This document shows, one piece after another, positions 42,591 to 50,965 of a stretch of 50,965 bases of DNA (position 1 is the stretch's first letter; every line of letters starts with the position of its first letter). Made by a program: the position numbers and the translations under genes. The stretch spans positions 1 through 50,965 of the forward strand of contig JACPIO010000005.1 in the NCBI GenBank assembly GCA_016188075.1, in the 5' to 3' direction. The DNA is from Candidatus Wolfebacteria bacterium (GTDB lineage Bacteria; Patescibacteriota; Minisyncoccia; UBA6257; UBA9933). The notes below the pieces were generated by a model, which was not told the DNA's origin, did not search any database, and saw only the letters and a list, made by a program, of their open reading frames with translations.

Positions 42591-45239
42591 TTAATTTTTC
42601 AGCAACCTTTTCCGATAAAAGACCTTTCTTAACTCTTCAACAACCAAAATAGAAGAGGCGACAGGCACTATAATCAACCATTCATTCAGAGTAAGCGGGG
42701 TTGTCCGCAAAAATCTCTGCATCAGCGGGTTATAGACCGCGAAAATCTGGAGGAAAACGATGAAAAGCGTCGCCATAACCAAAAACTTGTTGGAAAATGG
42801 ATTGAGCTCAAAGATTGATTTTGATTCGTGCCGGCAGTTCCAGGCGTTAAACCACTGAAAAACGGCGAGCGTCGTCAAAGATAAAGTCAAAGCCCGGGGA
42901 AGATCAAAGCTGAAATACCTTTGAAAAATAAAAATGGTGCCGATCATCATCGGCAGCGCCATCAAAAGCATCCTTTGGAGCGTCAACCGATCAATGAGAT
43001 ATTTTTTCGGCCGTTCAAAGTCGCTGTTTAACAAACCCTCTTCTTTCGGCTCCATGGCGAGCGCCACAGTCAAAAAGCCGTCCGTCACGAAATTCAACCA
43101 GATAATTTGAACCGGCAGGACGGGCAACGGATAACCCAAAAACATCGCCGCGGCAATCGTCAAAACCTCTCCCAGGCTCGTGGAAAAAAGATAAAGAATT
43201 ACTTTTTTAATGGTCTTATAGATGCTCCGACCTTCTTCCACGGCGAAAACGATGCTTCCAAAATTATCGTCGAGCATCACAATGTCCGCCGCCTCTTTGG
43301 CAACCTCGGTTCCGATTTTCCCCATCGCCACTCCCAGGTCAGCCGCGACGAGCGACGGCGCGTCATTCACGCCGTCCCCGGTCATCGCCACAATTTCGCC
43401 GCGCTCTTTATAAGCCTTAATAATTCGCAATTTATGTTCGGGCGTTACGCGCGCGAAAACCGAAACCCGACCGATTTTTCGGGAAAGTTCCGCGTCGGTC
43501 AATTTGTCCACTTCCGGGCCGGTAAGAATTAAATCTCCTTTTTTATAAATGCCGGCTTCTCGGGCAATGGCCTCGGCCGTTATTTTGTGATCTCCGGTTA
43601 CGACCGTAAGCCGAATGCCGGCCGCGGTGGTTTTCTCGACCGCTTCTTTTACTTCGGGCCGCAGAGTATCTTTCATTCCCAGAAACCCGGCAAAAATCAG
43701 AGAACCGATATTTTTCGGATCAAACACTTCGGGAATGTCGTTTCTGTAAGCCAAAGCCACTACTCGAAGTCCGACCTCCGACATCCGGGAAAAAACCGAT
43801 TCCAGCCGACCTCTTTCCTCTCGAGACAAAAGGGAAAGTTCGAGAATAATCTCCGGAGCTCCGGCCAAAACCAATAATCTCTCGCTCAAGGAACCGCGAA
43901 TGCTCGCGTGATATTTTAAGCGATAGTCAAAGGGAATTTCGGCAACCGACGGCAATTCCCCGTCCAATGCTTCCTTGTGAAAACCCAGCTTTTGACTAAA
44001 CGCGAGCATCGCCGCCTCGGTGGGATCGCCCAAAACCCTCCATTCCTTAAGTTCTTCGGAAAACATTATCCGCGCGTTCGACGAGAGGGCGGCCAATTTC
44101 CCCAAGAGGAGCAATTCGGGATGATTGACCGCGTCAACGGCTTTTTTAGCGAGCCATACTTCGCCTCGGGGTTCATATCCGTTGCCGGCAATTTCAAAAA
44201 TTTTTCCGTCCGCGTAGACCTCCCGAGTCACTAATTCATTTTTAGTCAGGGTTCCGGTTTTATCCACGGCAATGAGACGCGCTTGCCCCAACGCTTCCAC
44301 GGCCTGAAGTTTTTTGATTAAAGCGTTCTGTTTCGACATCCTCCAGACTCCGGTTGCGAGAACCAGCGTTATTACAATAGGAAGACCCTCGGGAATAATG
44401 GAAACCGAAAGGGCAACCGCGGTCAAAAACATTGTTTTTAGGGATTTATCCAAAATTATTCCCCAAAACAAAAGCACGGAGCTCACGGATAAAACCGCCG
44501 CCATAATCAGCCGGGAAAGAGAACGAATATTCGCCCGCAGAGGAATCTCCGTATCAATCCTCGCGACCTCTTTGGCGATTTTGCCCAGCGCCGTCTCGTA
44601 TCCGGTCGCGGTCACAATCGCCCGGCCGTTGCCGGAGACAATGGGCGTGCCTTTAAAAACCATGTTCCGCTGATCAGGGATGGGCAGTTCGGATTTGGGA
44701 AGAATCTCGGAGAATTTGCTGACCGGGCCTGATTCTCCGGTAAAAGAAGACTCGTCAACTTTTAAACTGCGGGCGACCAGGACTCGCGCGTCCGCCGAAA
44801 CCTTTTCGCCTTCTTGAAGAATGACGATGTCGCCCGGAACGACCGCGGCGTCCGGAATAATCGTTTCTTTTCCGTTCCGCAGAACCACCGCCTTGGTTTC
44901 GGCGAATTTCCTTAGGGCGATCAAAGTGTTTTGCGCCCGGCCTTCTTGGACGGTGCCGACGACGGCGTTAAAAAAAAGCACCGCGAGGATAACGGAGCCG
45001 TCAATAATTTCTCCGACCGCGAAAACAACCGCGCTCGCGGCGACAAGAATGTAAATCAAAGGGCTTTGAAATTGACCGAGAAAGATTGCGGCGAGACTGG
45101 CGGCTTTCGCTTCCGGCAATTTATTGGGGCCGTATTTTTTGAACCGGAGACTCGCCTCCTCCTCGGTTAATCCGCGCTCGGAAGAGTGAAGAGATTGAAT
45201 AACCTCAAAAGACGATTTTGTCCACCATTGATTTTCCAC
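42591..45239 (-). CDS. Cation-transporting P-type ATPase (P2-type, SERCA/PMA-like)
   Basis: DKTGTLTKNELV, VVTGDHKITAEAIA, MTGDGVNDAPSLVAADLGVAMG, SIIPEGLPIVITL. Confidence 0.9.
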   Translation of the reverse strand: MENQWWTKSSFEVIQSLHSSERGLTEEEASLRFKKYGPNKLPEAKAASLAAIFLGQFQSPLIYILVAASAVVFAVGEIIDGSVILAVLFFNAVVGTVQEGRAQNTLIALRKFAETKAVVLRNGKETIIPDAAVVPGDIVILQEGEKVSADARVLVARSLKVDESSFTGESGPVSKFSEILPKSELPIPDQRNMVFKGTPIVSGNGRAIVTATGYETALGKIAKEVARIDTEIPLRANIRSLSRLIMAAVLSVSSVLLFWGIILDKSLKTMFLTAVALSVSIIPEGLPIVITLVLATGVWRMSKQNALIKKLQAVEALGQARLIAVDKTGTLTKNELVTREVYADGKIFEIAGNGYEPRGEVWLAKKAVDAVNHPELLLLGKLAALSSNARIMFSEELKEWRVLGDPTEAAMLAFSQKLGFHKEALDGELPSVAEIPFDYRLKYHASIRGSLSERLLVLAGAPEIILELSLLSREERGRLESVFSRMSEVGLRVVALAYRNDIPEVFDPKNIGSLIFAGFLGMKDTLRPEVKEAVEKTTAAGIRLTVVTGDHKITAEAIAREAGIYKKGDLILTGPEVDKLTDAELSRKIGRVSVFARVTPEHKLRIIKAYKERGEIVAMTGDGVNDAPSLVAADLGVAMGKIGTEVAKEAADIVMLDDNFGSIVFAVEEGRSIYKTIKKVILYLFSTSLGEVLTIAAAMFLGYPLPVLPVQIIWLNFVTDGFLTVALAMEPKEEGLLNSDFERPKKYLIDRLTLQRMLLMALPMMIGTIFIFQRYFSFDLPRALTLSLTTLAVFQWFNAWNCRHESKSIFELNPFSNKFLVMATLFIVFLQIFAVYNPLMQRFLRTTPLTLNEWLIIVPVASSILVVEELRKVFYRKRLLKN

Positions 45240-45250
45240 AAGCTATAACT

Positions 45251-46762
45251 CTAATTTTCACGCTTCGCGCGGATGACGCTTTCGAAAAGCGCCGAATACT
45301 CTTTGGCGGAACGATCCCACGAAAAATCTTTCTCCATAGCGCGCTTTTCCAGATTAAGCCAAGCCGAACGGTATTGCCAACTAACAAAGGCCCGGGTCAT
45401 CGCGATAAGCAGGGCGTTTGGTTCAAAATCGTCAAAAAGGAAACCGGTGCCTTTACTCTCCTCGGGAACATAATCTTCAATCGTATCAGCCAGACCGCCC
45501 GTGCGCCGCGCCACCGGAACGGCCCCAAACCGCATCGCCTCCATTTGCGTGAGCCCCGAGGGTTCAAATTTTGACGGGACTAAAACGACATCCGAGCCGG
45601 CGTAAATCTGATGCGGAAGCACTTCGTCAAATTGCAGGTGCAATCTTACCTGCGAAGAAAACTTTTTTTCGAATTCCTGAAACATATTCATAATTTCCGC
45701 GTCCCCCGTACCGACGACGATAAGTTCGGCGCCGGTCGTTTTTAAAAACTCCCCCAGTATCGGCAAAAGCAGAGCAAATCCCTTTTGCCGAACCAGGCGC
45801 GAAACGATTCCCATCATAAAAATATTTTCCCCTTGGGGAAGTCCAAACCGCTGCTGGAGCGCGAGTTTATTCCGAACTCTGGACGCGATTGTTTTCATAG
45901 TGTAATTTTTCGCGAGACAACCATCCGTTGCCGGATCATTCGTATCATAATCAATGCCATTCAGAACGCCGTAGAGTTTTCCTCTCTTTTCGCGAAGCAG
46001 CGCGTCCAATCCTTCGCCAAATTCTTCCGTGGTTATTTCCTTCGCGTAGGCCGGAGAAACCGTGTTCACGATATCCGCGTACATAATTCCTCGGCGCATG
46101 GCGTTCACAAAAGGCATCCGCTCCCCGAAAAAGTCCGGAATCGAACCGTATCCGTCGTCATGTTCGGTCTCCTCTAAAAATTGAGAGGGCCTTATCGTCC
46201 CTTGAGAGGAAAGATTATGAATGGAAAATAAGGTGGCGATGGATTCTAACCCCGCGCAATCTCGGTAATCGGTCTTAAGAAAATTGGGCAAATATCCGGT
46301 CATCCAGTCGGTCGCGACAACTACCTCCGGCATCCATTCGCGCGAAACATTTAGGAATTCGAGGCAACCGCGCGAAAGAAGCGCGAATCTTATCCGATCA
46401 TCCCCGTAACCGTAAACATTGGCGCGAAGCTCGTAATATTCCTGATTTTCGAGAAAATAAGTGGTGACCGGACTGGACGGCTCATTCGTGGAATTAAACT
46501 TACGAACGTTGCAAATCAACCGCTTGCCTTCGTTATTCGGCGCCGTAGGAATCTCTAAGCCTTGAAAGACATAAGGAAAACGAGACGGGTTTTCAATCGT
46601 GCCGTAAAGCGGGAGCATGACGCGGACCTCGTGGCCTAAGGCGGCCAGAGCGCGAGGCAGCGCGAACATCACTTCGCCCAATCCCCCCACTTTTACAAAC
46701 GGCGCTTCTTCCGTGGTAACGAAAAGAATTTTAAATTTGGGTTTACGCGTGAAGAGCTTCAT
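45251..46762 (-). CDS. glgA: Glycogen/starch synthase-like glycosyltransferase (GT5)
   Basis: FKILFVTTEEAPFVKVGGLGEVMFALPRALAALGHEVRVMLP...SIHNLSSQG...GVLNGIDYDTNDP...PSKFEPSGLTQMEAMRFGAVPVARRTGGLADTI. Confidence 0.85.
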   Translation of the reverse strand: MKLFTRKPKFKILFVTTEEAPFVKVGGLGEVMFALPRALAALGHEVRVMLPLYGTIENPSRFPYVFQGLEIPTAPNNEGKRLICNVRKFNSTNEPSSPVTTYFLENQEYYELRANVYGYGDDRIRFALLSRGCLEFLNVSREWMPEVVVATDWMTGYLPNFLKTDYRDCAGLESIATLFSIHNLSSQGTIRPSQFLEETEHDDGYGSIPDFFGERMPFVNAMRRGIMYADIVNTVSPAYAKEITTEEFGEGLDALLREKRGKLYGVLNGIDYDTNDPATDGCLAKNYTMKTIASRVRNKLALQQRFGLPQGENIFMMGIVSRLVRQKGFALLLPILGEFLKTTGAELIVVGTGDAEIMNMFQEFEKKFSSQVRLHLQFDEVLPHQIYAGSDVVLVPSKFEPSGLTQMEAMRFGAVPVARRTGGLADTIEDYVPEESKGTGFLFDDFEPNALLIAMTRAFVSWQYRSAWLNLEKRAMEKDFSWDRSAKEYSALFESVIRAKREN

Positions 46763-46828
46763 AGATCATATTTTACCATAATAGCCCGGTTTTTACTCAA
46801 TACGCCACCCGGGTGGCGCATTCGTAGA

Positions 46829-47398
46829 TTAGTTCAATATCCAAATCGAATAGTTCAGATATGAGGCAAAGCTGACCCAAAGAATATAGGGTAAAAGCAA
46901 ATACGCGGAAGCTTTTGAAATCCGATAAAAATTTATGATTGTGAATAAAATCGCAACCCACAGCGCTAAAATTTCAAAAAAAGCCAGGTCCGGTGATTTC
47001 AAACCGAAAAATATAAGAGACCACAAAATATTTAAAAATAGCTGAATGCCGAAAATAGCGATTGCGTTTTCCTTTTGCCAAGAACCAATCCAAAGACGTT
47101 CCGATAAATAATTCCAAGCTTTCCGCTTTCCTTCGCAAATGTGATTTTTAACTTTCCAATCATTTTTCCAAACGAGGTATAACGCGATACCCATGAGCGC
47201 GTAAAGCGTCGTCCATACGGGACCAAATACCCAGCTCGGAGGGTTTAAAGCCGGCTTTATGAGCCCGGCGTACCAAGATTGCCCTGAGCCCGCCGAATGG
47301 GTGGGAATCGCGGAAACGGTAAAAACCGAACCGATTATACCGGCGAGCTCGGAAACGGCAATGGCGATAACGAATTTAAAAGCGTTGTTTAGCTTCAT
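46829..47398 (-). CDS. tspO: TspO/MBR family protein
   Basis: WYAGLIKPALNPPSWVFGPVWTTLYALMGIALYLVWK...QLFLNILWSLIFFGLKSPDLAFFEI...LPYILWVSFASYLNYSIWILN. Confidence 0.85.
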   Translation of the reverse strand: MKLNNAFKFVIAIAVSELAGIIGSVFTVSAIPTHSAGSGQSWYAGLIKPALNPPSWVFGPVWTTLYALMGIALYLVWKNDWKVKNHICEGKRKAWNYLSERLWIGSWQKENAIAIFGIQLFLNILWSLIFFGLKSPDLAFFEILALWVAILFTIINFYRISKASAYLLLPYILWVSFASYLNYSIWILN

Positions 47399-47510
47399 AA
47401 ACTAAAACTAATTCATCCCATAAACTAATTCATCCCATAGCGGTTGGTTCAAACCAACCGCTACGGAGGCGAACGATTTACTACTCTCAATAATTCTAAA
47501 TAATTCTAAT

Positions 47511-47637
47511 CCCTGCCCCGTAGCTCCGCCAACTTGCCCCGTAGGGAATTTGCCTGTCCCGCTGGAAGCTTGCTTTCCTGCGGGATTCTCCTTCGGGAAA
47601 GTAGATGGTATCGGAGCCGCTCTTTTTCTTCGTCCAT
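47511..47637. repeat. Direct repeat flanking the NYN gene, copy 1
   Basis: CCCTGCCCCGTAGCTCCGCCAAC...GATGGTATCGGAGCCGCTCTTTTTCTTCGTCCAT. Confidence 0.75.
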
Positions 47638-47682
47638 GAAACTATTTATAAAATCCTTGCTTTTAGTTAGTGTGGATAACTA

Positions 47683-47792
47683 TTGACTTCTACCGGGCGC
47701 TTGCTATACTAATAATGTCTTTCGGTTCTAACCATAGAACCGTTAGGGTTATACATCCCAGGGCCACCCTCTTAATTGAGGGTGGCTTTCAT
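47683..47792 (+). ncRNA. Small RNA candidate (about 75 nt) with promoter and terminator
   Basis: TTGACT-16-TATACT; CGGTTCTAaccaTAGAACCG hairpin; AGCCACCCTCttaattGAGGGTGGCT + TTT; TGTGGATAA just upstream at 47671-47679. Confidence 0.6.
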
Positions 47793-47798
47793 TTATGC

Positions 47799-48377
47799 TT
47801 ATTTTTCGCGGTATTTTAAATCTTTGCCCCAAAACTCATGTATATCTTTCAAGTCAAAATAACCATCCCCACCGGTTTTCAGCTCGTGAGAAATATTGTC
47901 TTTTGACGAAAAAATATAAACCTTTTTGCCAGCGTTTTTCAAATAATTAACTAGCGCCAGAAAATCGGCGTCGCCACTAAAAAAGATCGCTATGCTATAT
48001 TTATGGATGTTATGCATTGCGTCAATGGTTATCTCCACATCCATATTTCCTTTTTCTATGACAGATTCTCCATTCTCACCAATAACAGAGATTCTTTTTA
48101 GTTCTTTCTTCCTTACGGTAAAACTAAGTCCTTTTTTAAGATATGTTAAAAACTTATGTTTGCCATCCAAGTCATAATCCCTTGTTCCAGCTTTTGGATA
48201 GGCGTCATAATAAAAAATCTCAACCTTGTCCGCGTTAAAGCTCTTCCTGAAATAATCTTTAAGAGTTTTGTATTCAATAAACTTTTTTACCGACTTGACT
48301 GCGTTCCAAACATTTGAAGCGTCAATAAACACATAGACCGCGTTCACTGCTTGATTTTCAGAATTAAGGGAAAACAT
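47799..48377 (-). CDS. NYN domain (LabA/DUF88-like) protein
   Basis: VYVFIDASNVWNAVKSV...MDVEITIDAMHNIHKYSIAIFFSGDADFLALVNYLKNAGKKVYIFS. Confidence 0.85.
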   Translation of the reverse strand: MFSLNSENQAVNAVYVFIDASNVWNAVKSVKKFIEYKTLKDYFRKSFNADKVEIFYYDAYPKAGTRDYDLDGKHKFLTYLKKGLSFTVRKKELKRISVIGENGESVIEKGNMDVEITIDAMHNIHKYSIAIFFSGDADFLALVNYLKNAGKKVYIFSSKDNISHELKTGGDGYFDLKDIHEFWGKDLKYREK

Positions 48378-48462
48378 AGTTATATTGTATCAATTAAATT
48401 ATTTTCCACAATTTTAATCTCCTCCGGGGTGAGGGCGTCGAACTATAAACGAGCTGGTCGAT

Positions 48463-48523
48463 CCTTGCCCCGTAGCTCCGCCAACGGCGGATGGTATCGA
48501 GGCCGCTCTTTTTCTTCGTCCAT
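48463..48523. repeat. Direct repeat flanking the NYN gene, copy 2
   Basis: CCTTGCCCCGTAGCTCCGCCAAC...GATGGTATCGAGGCCGCTCTTTTTCTTCGTCCAT. Confidence 0.75.
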
Positions 48524-48611
48524 AGCTTCACTTTTTCAATACGCCACCCGCGTGGCGTATTGGATAGAAAGAAGCTAATAACATTCCAACATTCTTGAGA
48601 ATGTTGGAATG

Positions 48612-48950
48612 TTATTTGAGGCGGTAGGCGACGAAGTGGCCGGCAATACCCACTTGCTCTATTTTTCCTTCTTTTTCTAATTCGTCCAAATAGCGCACGG
48701 CCGTGCGGCTGGATACCCCGAGCGTTTTGCGGATTTCGGAGTTTGAAAGCTCGCTCCTGCCCGCAAACAAGGCAAGCGTCTTTTGCTTGCGGGTCTCTTT
48801 TTGCGAAGCCGTCTCAACAGCCGAGCGACAGATACCGACAAATTCTTCTTTCGTATTCGTGCCGTGTTTTCCCGCCTCCCGCCAGGCGATAATAATCGCG
48901 GCCATAATTATCGCCGCGGTAATGATTATGGAAATTAAAACCGGGGTCAT
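48612..48950 (-). CDS. TM-anchored winged-helix (HTH) protein
   Basis: N-terminal TM; ALFAGRSELSNSEIRKTLGVSSRTAVRYLDELEKEGKIEQVG. Confidence 0.75.
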   Translation of the reverse strand: MTPVLISIIITAAIIMAAIIIAWREAGKHGTNTKEEFVGICRSAVETASQKETRKQKTLALFAGRSELSNSEIRKTLGVSSRTAVRYLDELEKEGKIEQVGIAGHFVAYRLK

Positions 48951-48983
48951 AAATTAACTAAGAATTTTCTCTCTAATTTATGG

Positions 48984-50117
48984 TTAATTTTTCAGAAAAA
49001 TATCAACATAGTTTCTATAAATGTAAGTACGATCATATGCGCCTTTTTCTTCCTTTGTCTCAAGAATCCCAAGTTTAATGAAACGGTCAATAACCCCCTG
49101 TGCCCCGGCACGGGTAAATTTGGTCCAATCCATAACTTTATGCGTATTAACAATTGGAATACCAAATAAATGAGATAGCACCAAAATGCCACTTTCCGAT
49201 TCTCGTTTGGCAAGCGCTTGAATTTTCGCCATATCATCATCGCGCAATTTTCTAATTTTTCTGGAAATTTCAATTGACTCACCTGCAGTTTCAATCACTC
49301 CGTCAAGGAAGAAATTTATCCAGCTTTCCGTTTTACCATTGTGATAATCGTTCAGTTTTTGATAGTAGACTTTTTGATGTTTTTTGAAGTAAGAAGATAA
49401 AAACAATACCGGTCTTTCCAGTAATTTTCTATGACACAATAAAAGCATAATCAAAAGCCGTCCCGTTCTGCCATTTCCATCCAAAAATGGATGTATAGTT
49501 TCAAATTGGCCATGCATAATACCAATATGAATAAGCGGGAGAACTTTTTTCTCTTCATATAAAAACTTTTCAAAATCATCTAATGCTAGTTTCATTTCAT
49601 TAACTGGCGGCGGCACAAAATGCGCATCGCTTGGTTTTGTGCCTCCGATCCAGTTTTGGCTCTTGCGGAATTCTCCCGGATCAGAAAAATGACTTGAGCG
49701 CGCGCCCGTCATCAATTGCGAATGTATCTCTCGGATAAGCCGGAGAGACAGCGGAAAGCTATTCAGTCTCGTTGTCCCATAATTTAACGCTTTTATGTAA
49801 TACAGAATGTCGTCTGCGTCCGTTTCTTTTGTGGCAACGCCTGACTCCATTTCAAGCGCGTCAATGATGGTTGCCCGCGTTCCCTCAATCTGGGCGGAAG
49901 AAGTCGCATCTTTTGCCACGAACATTCGTAAAAAAAAGTCAACATCCGGCAAGGTATGTGTGATGCCGTCTAATTTTCCAACCAAACGATCAGCCTCCGC
50001 GGTTTTTAAAAGAATATCCTGCGGAACATCAAAGAGCCCTTTGGGTGGAAAGGGATTAGGAACAAAGGCGGTAAAACCTTCTTTTTGCTTTATTTTTTTG
50101 CCTATTTCTGTATTCAT
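48984..50117 (-). CDS. Fic family protein
   Basis: HGQFETIHPFLDGNGRTGRLLIMLLL (HPFxxGNGRxxR) plus N-terminal Fic_N-like region. Confidence 0.9.
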   Translation of the reverse strand: MNTEIGKKIKQKEGFTAFVPNPFPPKGLFDVPQDILLKTAEADRLVGKLDGITHTLPDVDFFLRMFVAKDATSSAQIEGTRATIIDALEMESGVATKETDADDILYYIKALNYGTTRLNSFPLSLRLIREIHSQLMTGARSSHFSDPGEFRKSQNWIGGTKPSDAHFVPPPVNEMKLALDDFEKFLYEEKKVLPLIHIGIMHGQFETIHPFLDGNGRTGRLLIMLLLCHRKLLERPVLFLSSYFKKHQKVYYQKLNDYHNGKTESWINFFLDGVIETAGESIEISRKIRKLRDDDMAKIQALAKRESESGILVLSHLFGIPIVNTHKVMDWTKFTRAGAQGVIDRFIKLGILETKEEKGAYDRTYIYRNYVDIFLKN

Positions 50118-50283
50118 AAACTTAGTATCTATTGCCTATACAGATATATACTATCTTACGCTTTAGTATATATCACGTCAAGCAATGCATAGTATCTTTC
50201 TAGGCGCCCAAGCGCCACAACCGCCGCGGCCAGAATAATAATTACTAAAATTAAAATTGAGGGCATTATTTTCTTGAAATCAT

Positions 50284-50965
50284 TTAATAACTCACTGCTC
50301 CGGCAGGCACAAAATCTCTATACAGCGAAAACGCTTGCTGGTATATCAAATCCAAAACTTTTTCGCTTTCCTCCACTTTATATCCTTTTCGCAACAACAA
50401 CAATTTCACATTCGCGCGGATTCTCGCCTTGATTATATCATTATTCATCCAATCAATCGCCAAATCTCTCTTGATGATTTTTACAAGCTCGCGTACCAGT
50501 TCCTTCAATTCTCCATTTCCGTTGATTGCTTTGCGTCCGACGGATATCGCATCATAAAACGCCATTTCTTCCTCTGACAAGCCAATGCCTTCGCCCTGCT
50601 TCTCAACCTTTCTAATTTCCCTTGCTAACTCAATAAGTTTCTCAATAACTTTCGTGGAATTGATGATGTTGTTTTCGTATTTTTCAATTATATCTTCCAA
50701 CATATCAAGAAGCGATTTGTAACGAACCAGATTTTTCCTCATCCTCACTCGGAGTTCATCATTCAAGAGCTTCCGAAGAACATCCACGGAAAGATTCCTG
50801 TATTTCATATTTTTTACTTCTTCCAAAAATTTTTCGTCAAATATGGAAATATCCGGCCTTCCTTTGCCTTTCATATCAAAAATATCAATGATACCCTCGG
50901 CTGATATTGCTTTTGAGACAAGTTCCCGAACAGCGGATTCAACATCAAAACCAATGCCTTCGGGC
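50284..50965 (-). CDS. Type I restriction HsdR C-terminal (DUF3387-like) region, 5' end beyond window
   Basis: Open to the window edge (PEGIGFDVESAVRELVSKAISAEGIIDIFDMKGKGRPDISIFDEKFLEEVKNMKYRNLSVDVLRKLL...). Confidence 0.7.
   Translation of the reverse strand, partial: PEGIGFDVESAVRELVSKAISAEGIIDIFDMKGKGRPDISIFDEKFLEEVKNMKYRNLSVDVLRKLLNDELRVRMRKNLVRYKSLLDMLEDIIEKYENNIINSTKVIEKLIELAREIRKVEKQGEGIGLSEEEMAFYDAISVGRKAINGNGELKELVRELVKIIKRDLAIDWMNNDIIKARIRANVKLLLLRKGYKVEESEKVLDLIYQQAFSLYRDFVPAGAVSY

Noticed and set aside
1-50965. CRISPR array
   Set aside because: No regularly spaced identical repeats with unique spacers seen; all tandem repeats are heptamers or protein-coding.

Overview
The window looks like accessory-rich chromosome from a Candidate Phyla Radiation (Patescibacteria/Parcubacteria-like) bacterium. 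This lineage call is inferred from protein style: compact pil operon, GerMN/Gmad2, DUF763 and giant Cys-rich surface proteins. Recognisable genes include tgt, uvrA, uvrB, an EndoIII-like glycosylase, an MGMT-fold protein, a type IV pilus operon (pilB, pilC, several prepilins), two P-type ATPases, an NDH-2-like oxidoreductase, a glycogen-synthase-like gene, tspO, a NYN protein, Fic, a RelE/antitoxin pair and a truncated hsdR-like end. No rRNA, convincing tRNA or CRISPR array was seen. The most unusual content is between or inside genes: (1) a RAYT-type transposase with REP-like palindromes on both sides and further copies inside the transposase and uvrA ORFs; (2) an inverted-repeat insert of about 129 bp carried in frame in uvrB; (3) two families of nested-palindrome elements whose core is shared while the stem arms change and stay complementary; (4) degenerate heptamer tandem repeats at five loci, one inside tgt; (5) three or four candidate structured RNAs with their own promoter and terminator; (6) tiny Shine-Dalgarno-led cassettes (34, 44, 47 and 42 aa peptides, zinc ribbons), contrasting with neighbours whose -10 boxes imply leaderless mRNAs; (7) two parallel 'small NPF protein + giant secreted protein' operons, whose promoters, plus that of a small RNA, carry TGTGGATAACT just upstream of the -35. 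All calls were made by eye without database searches.
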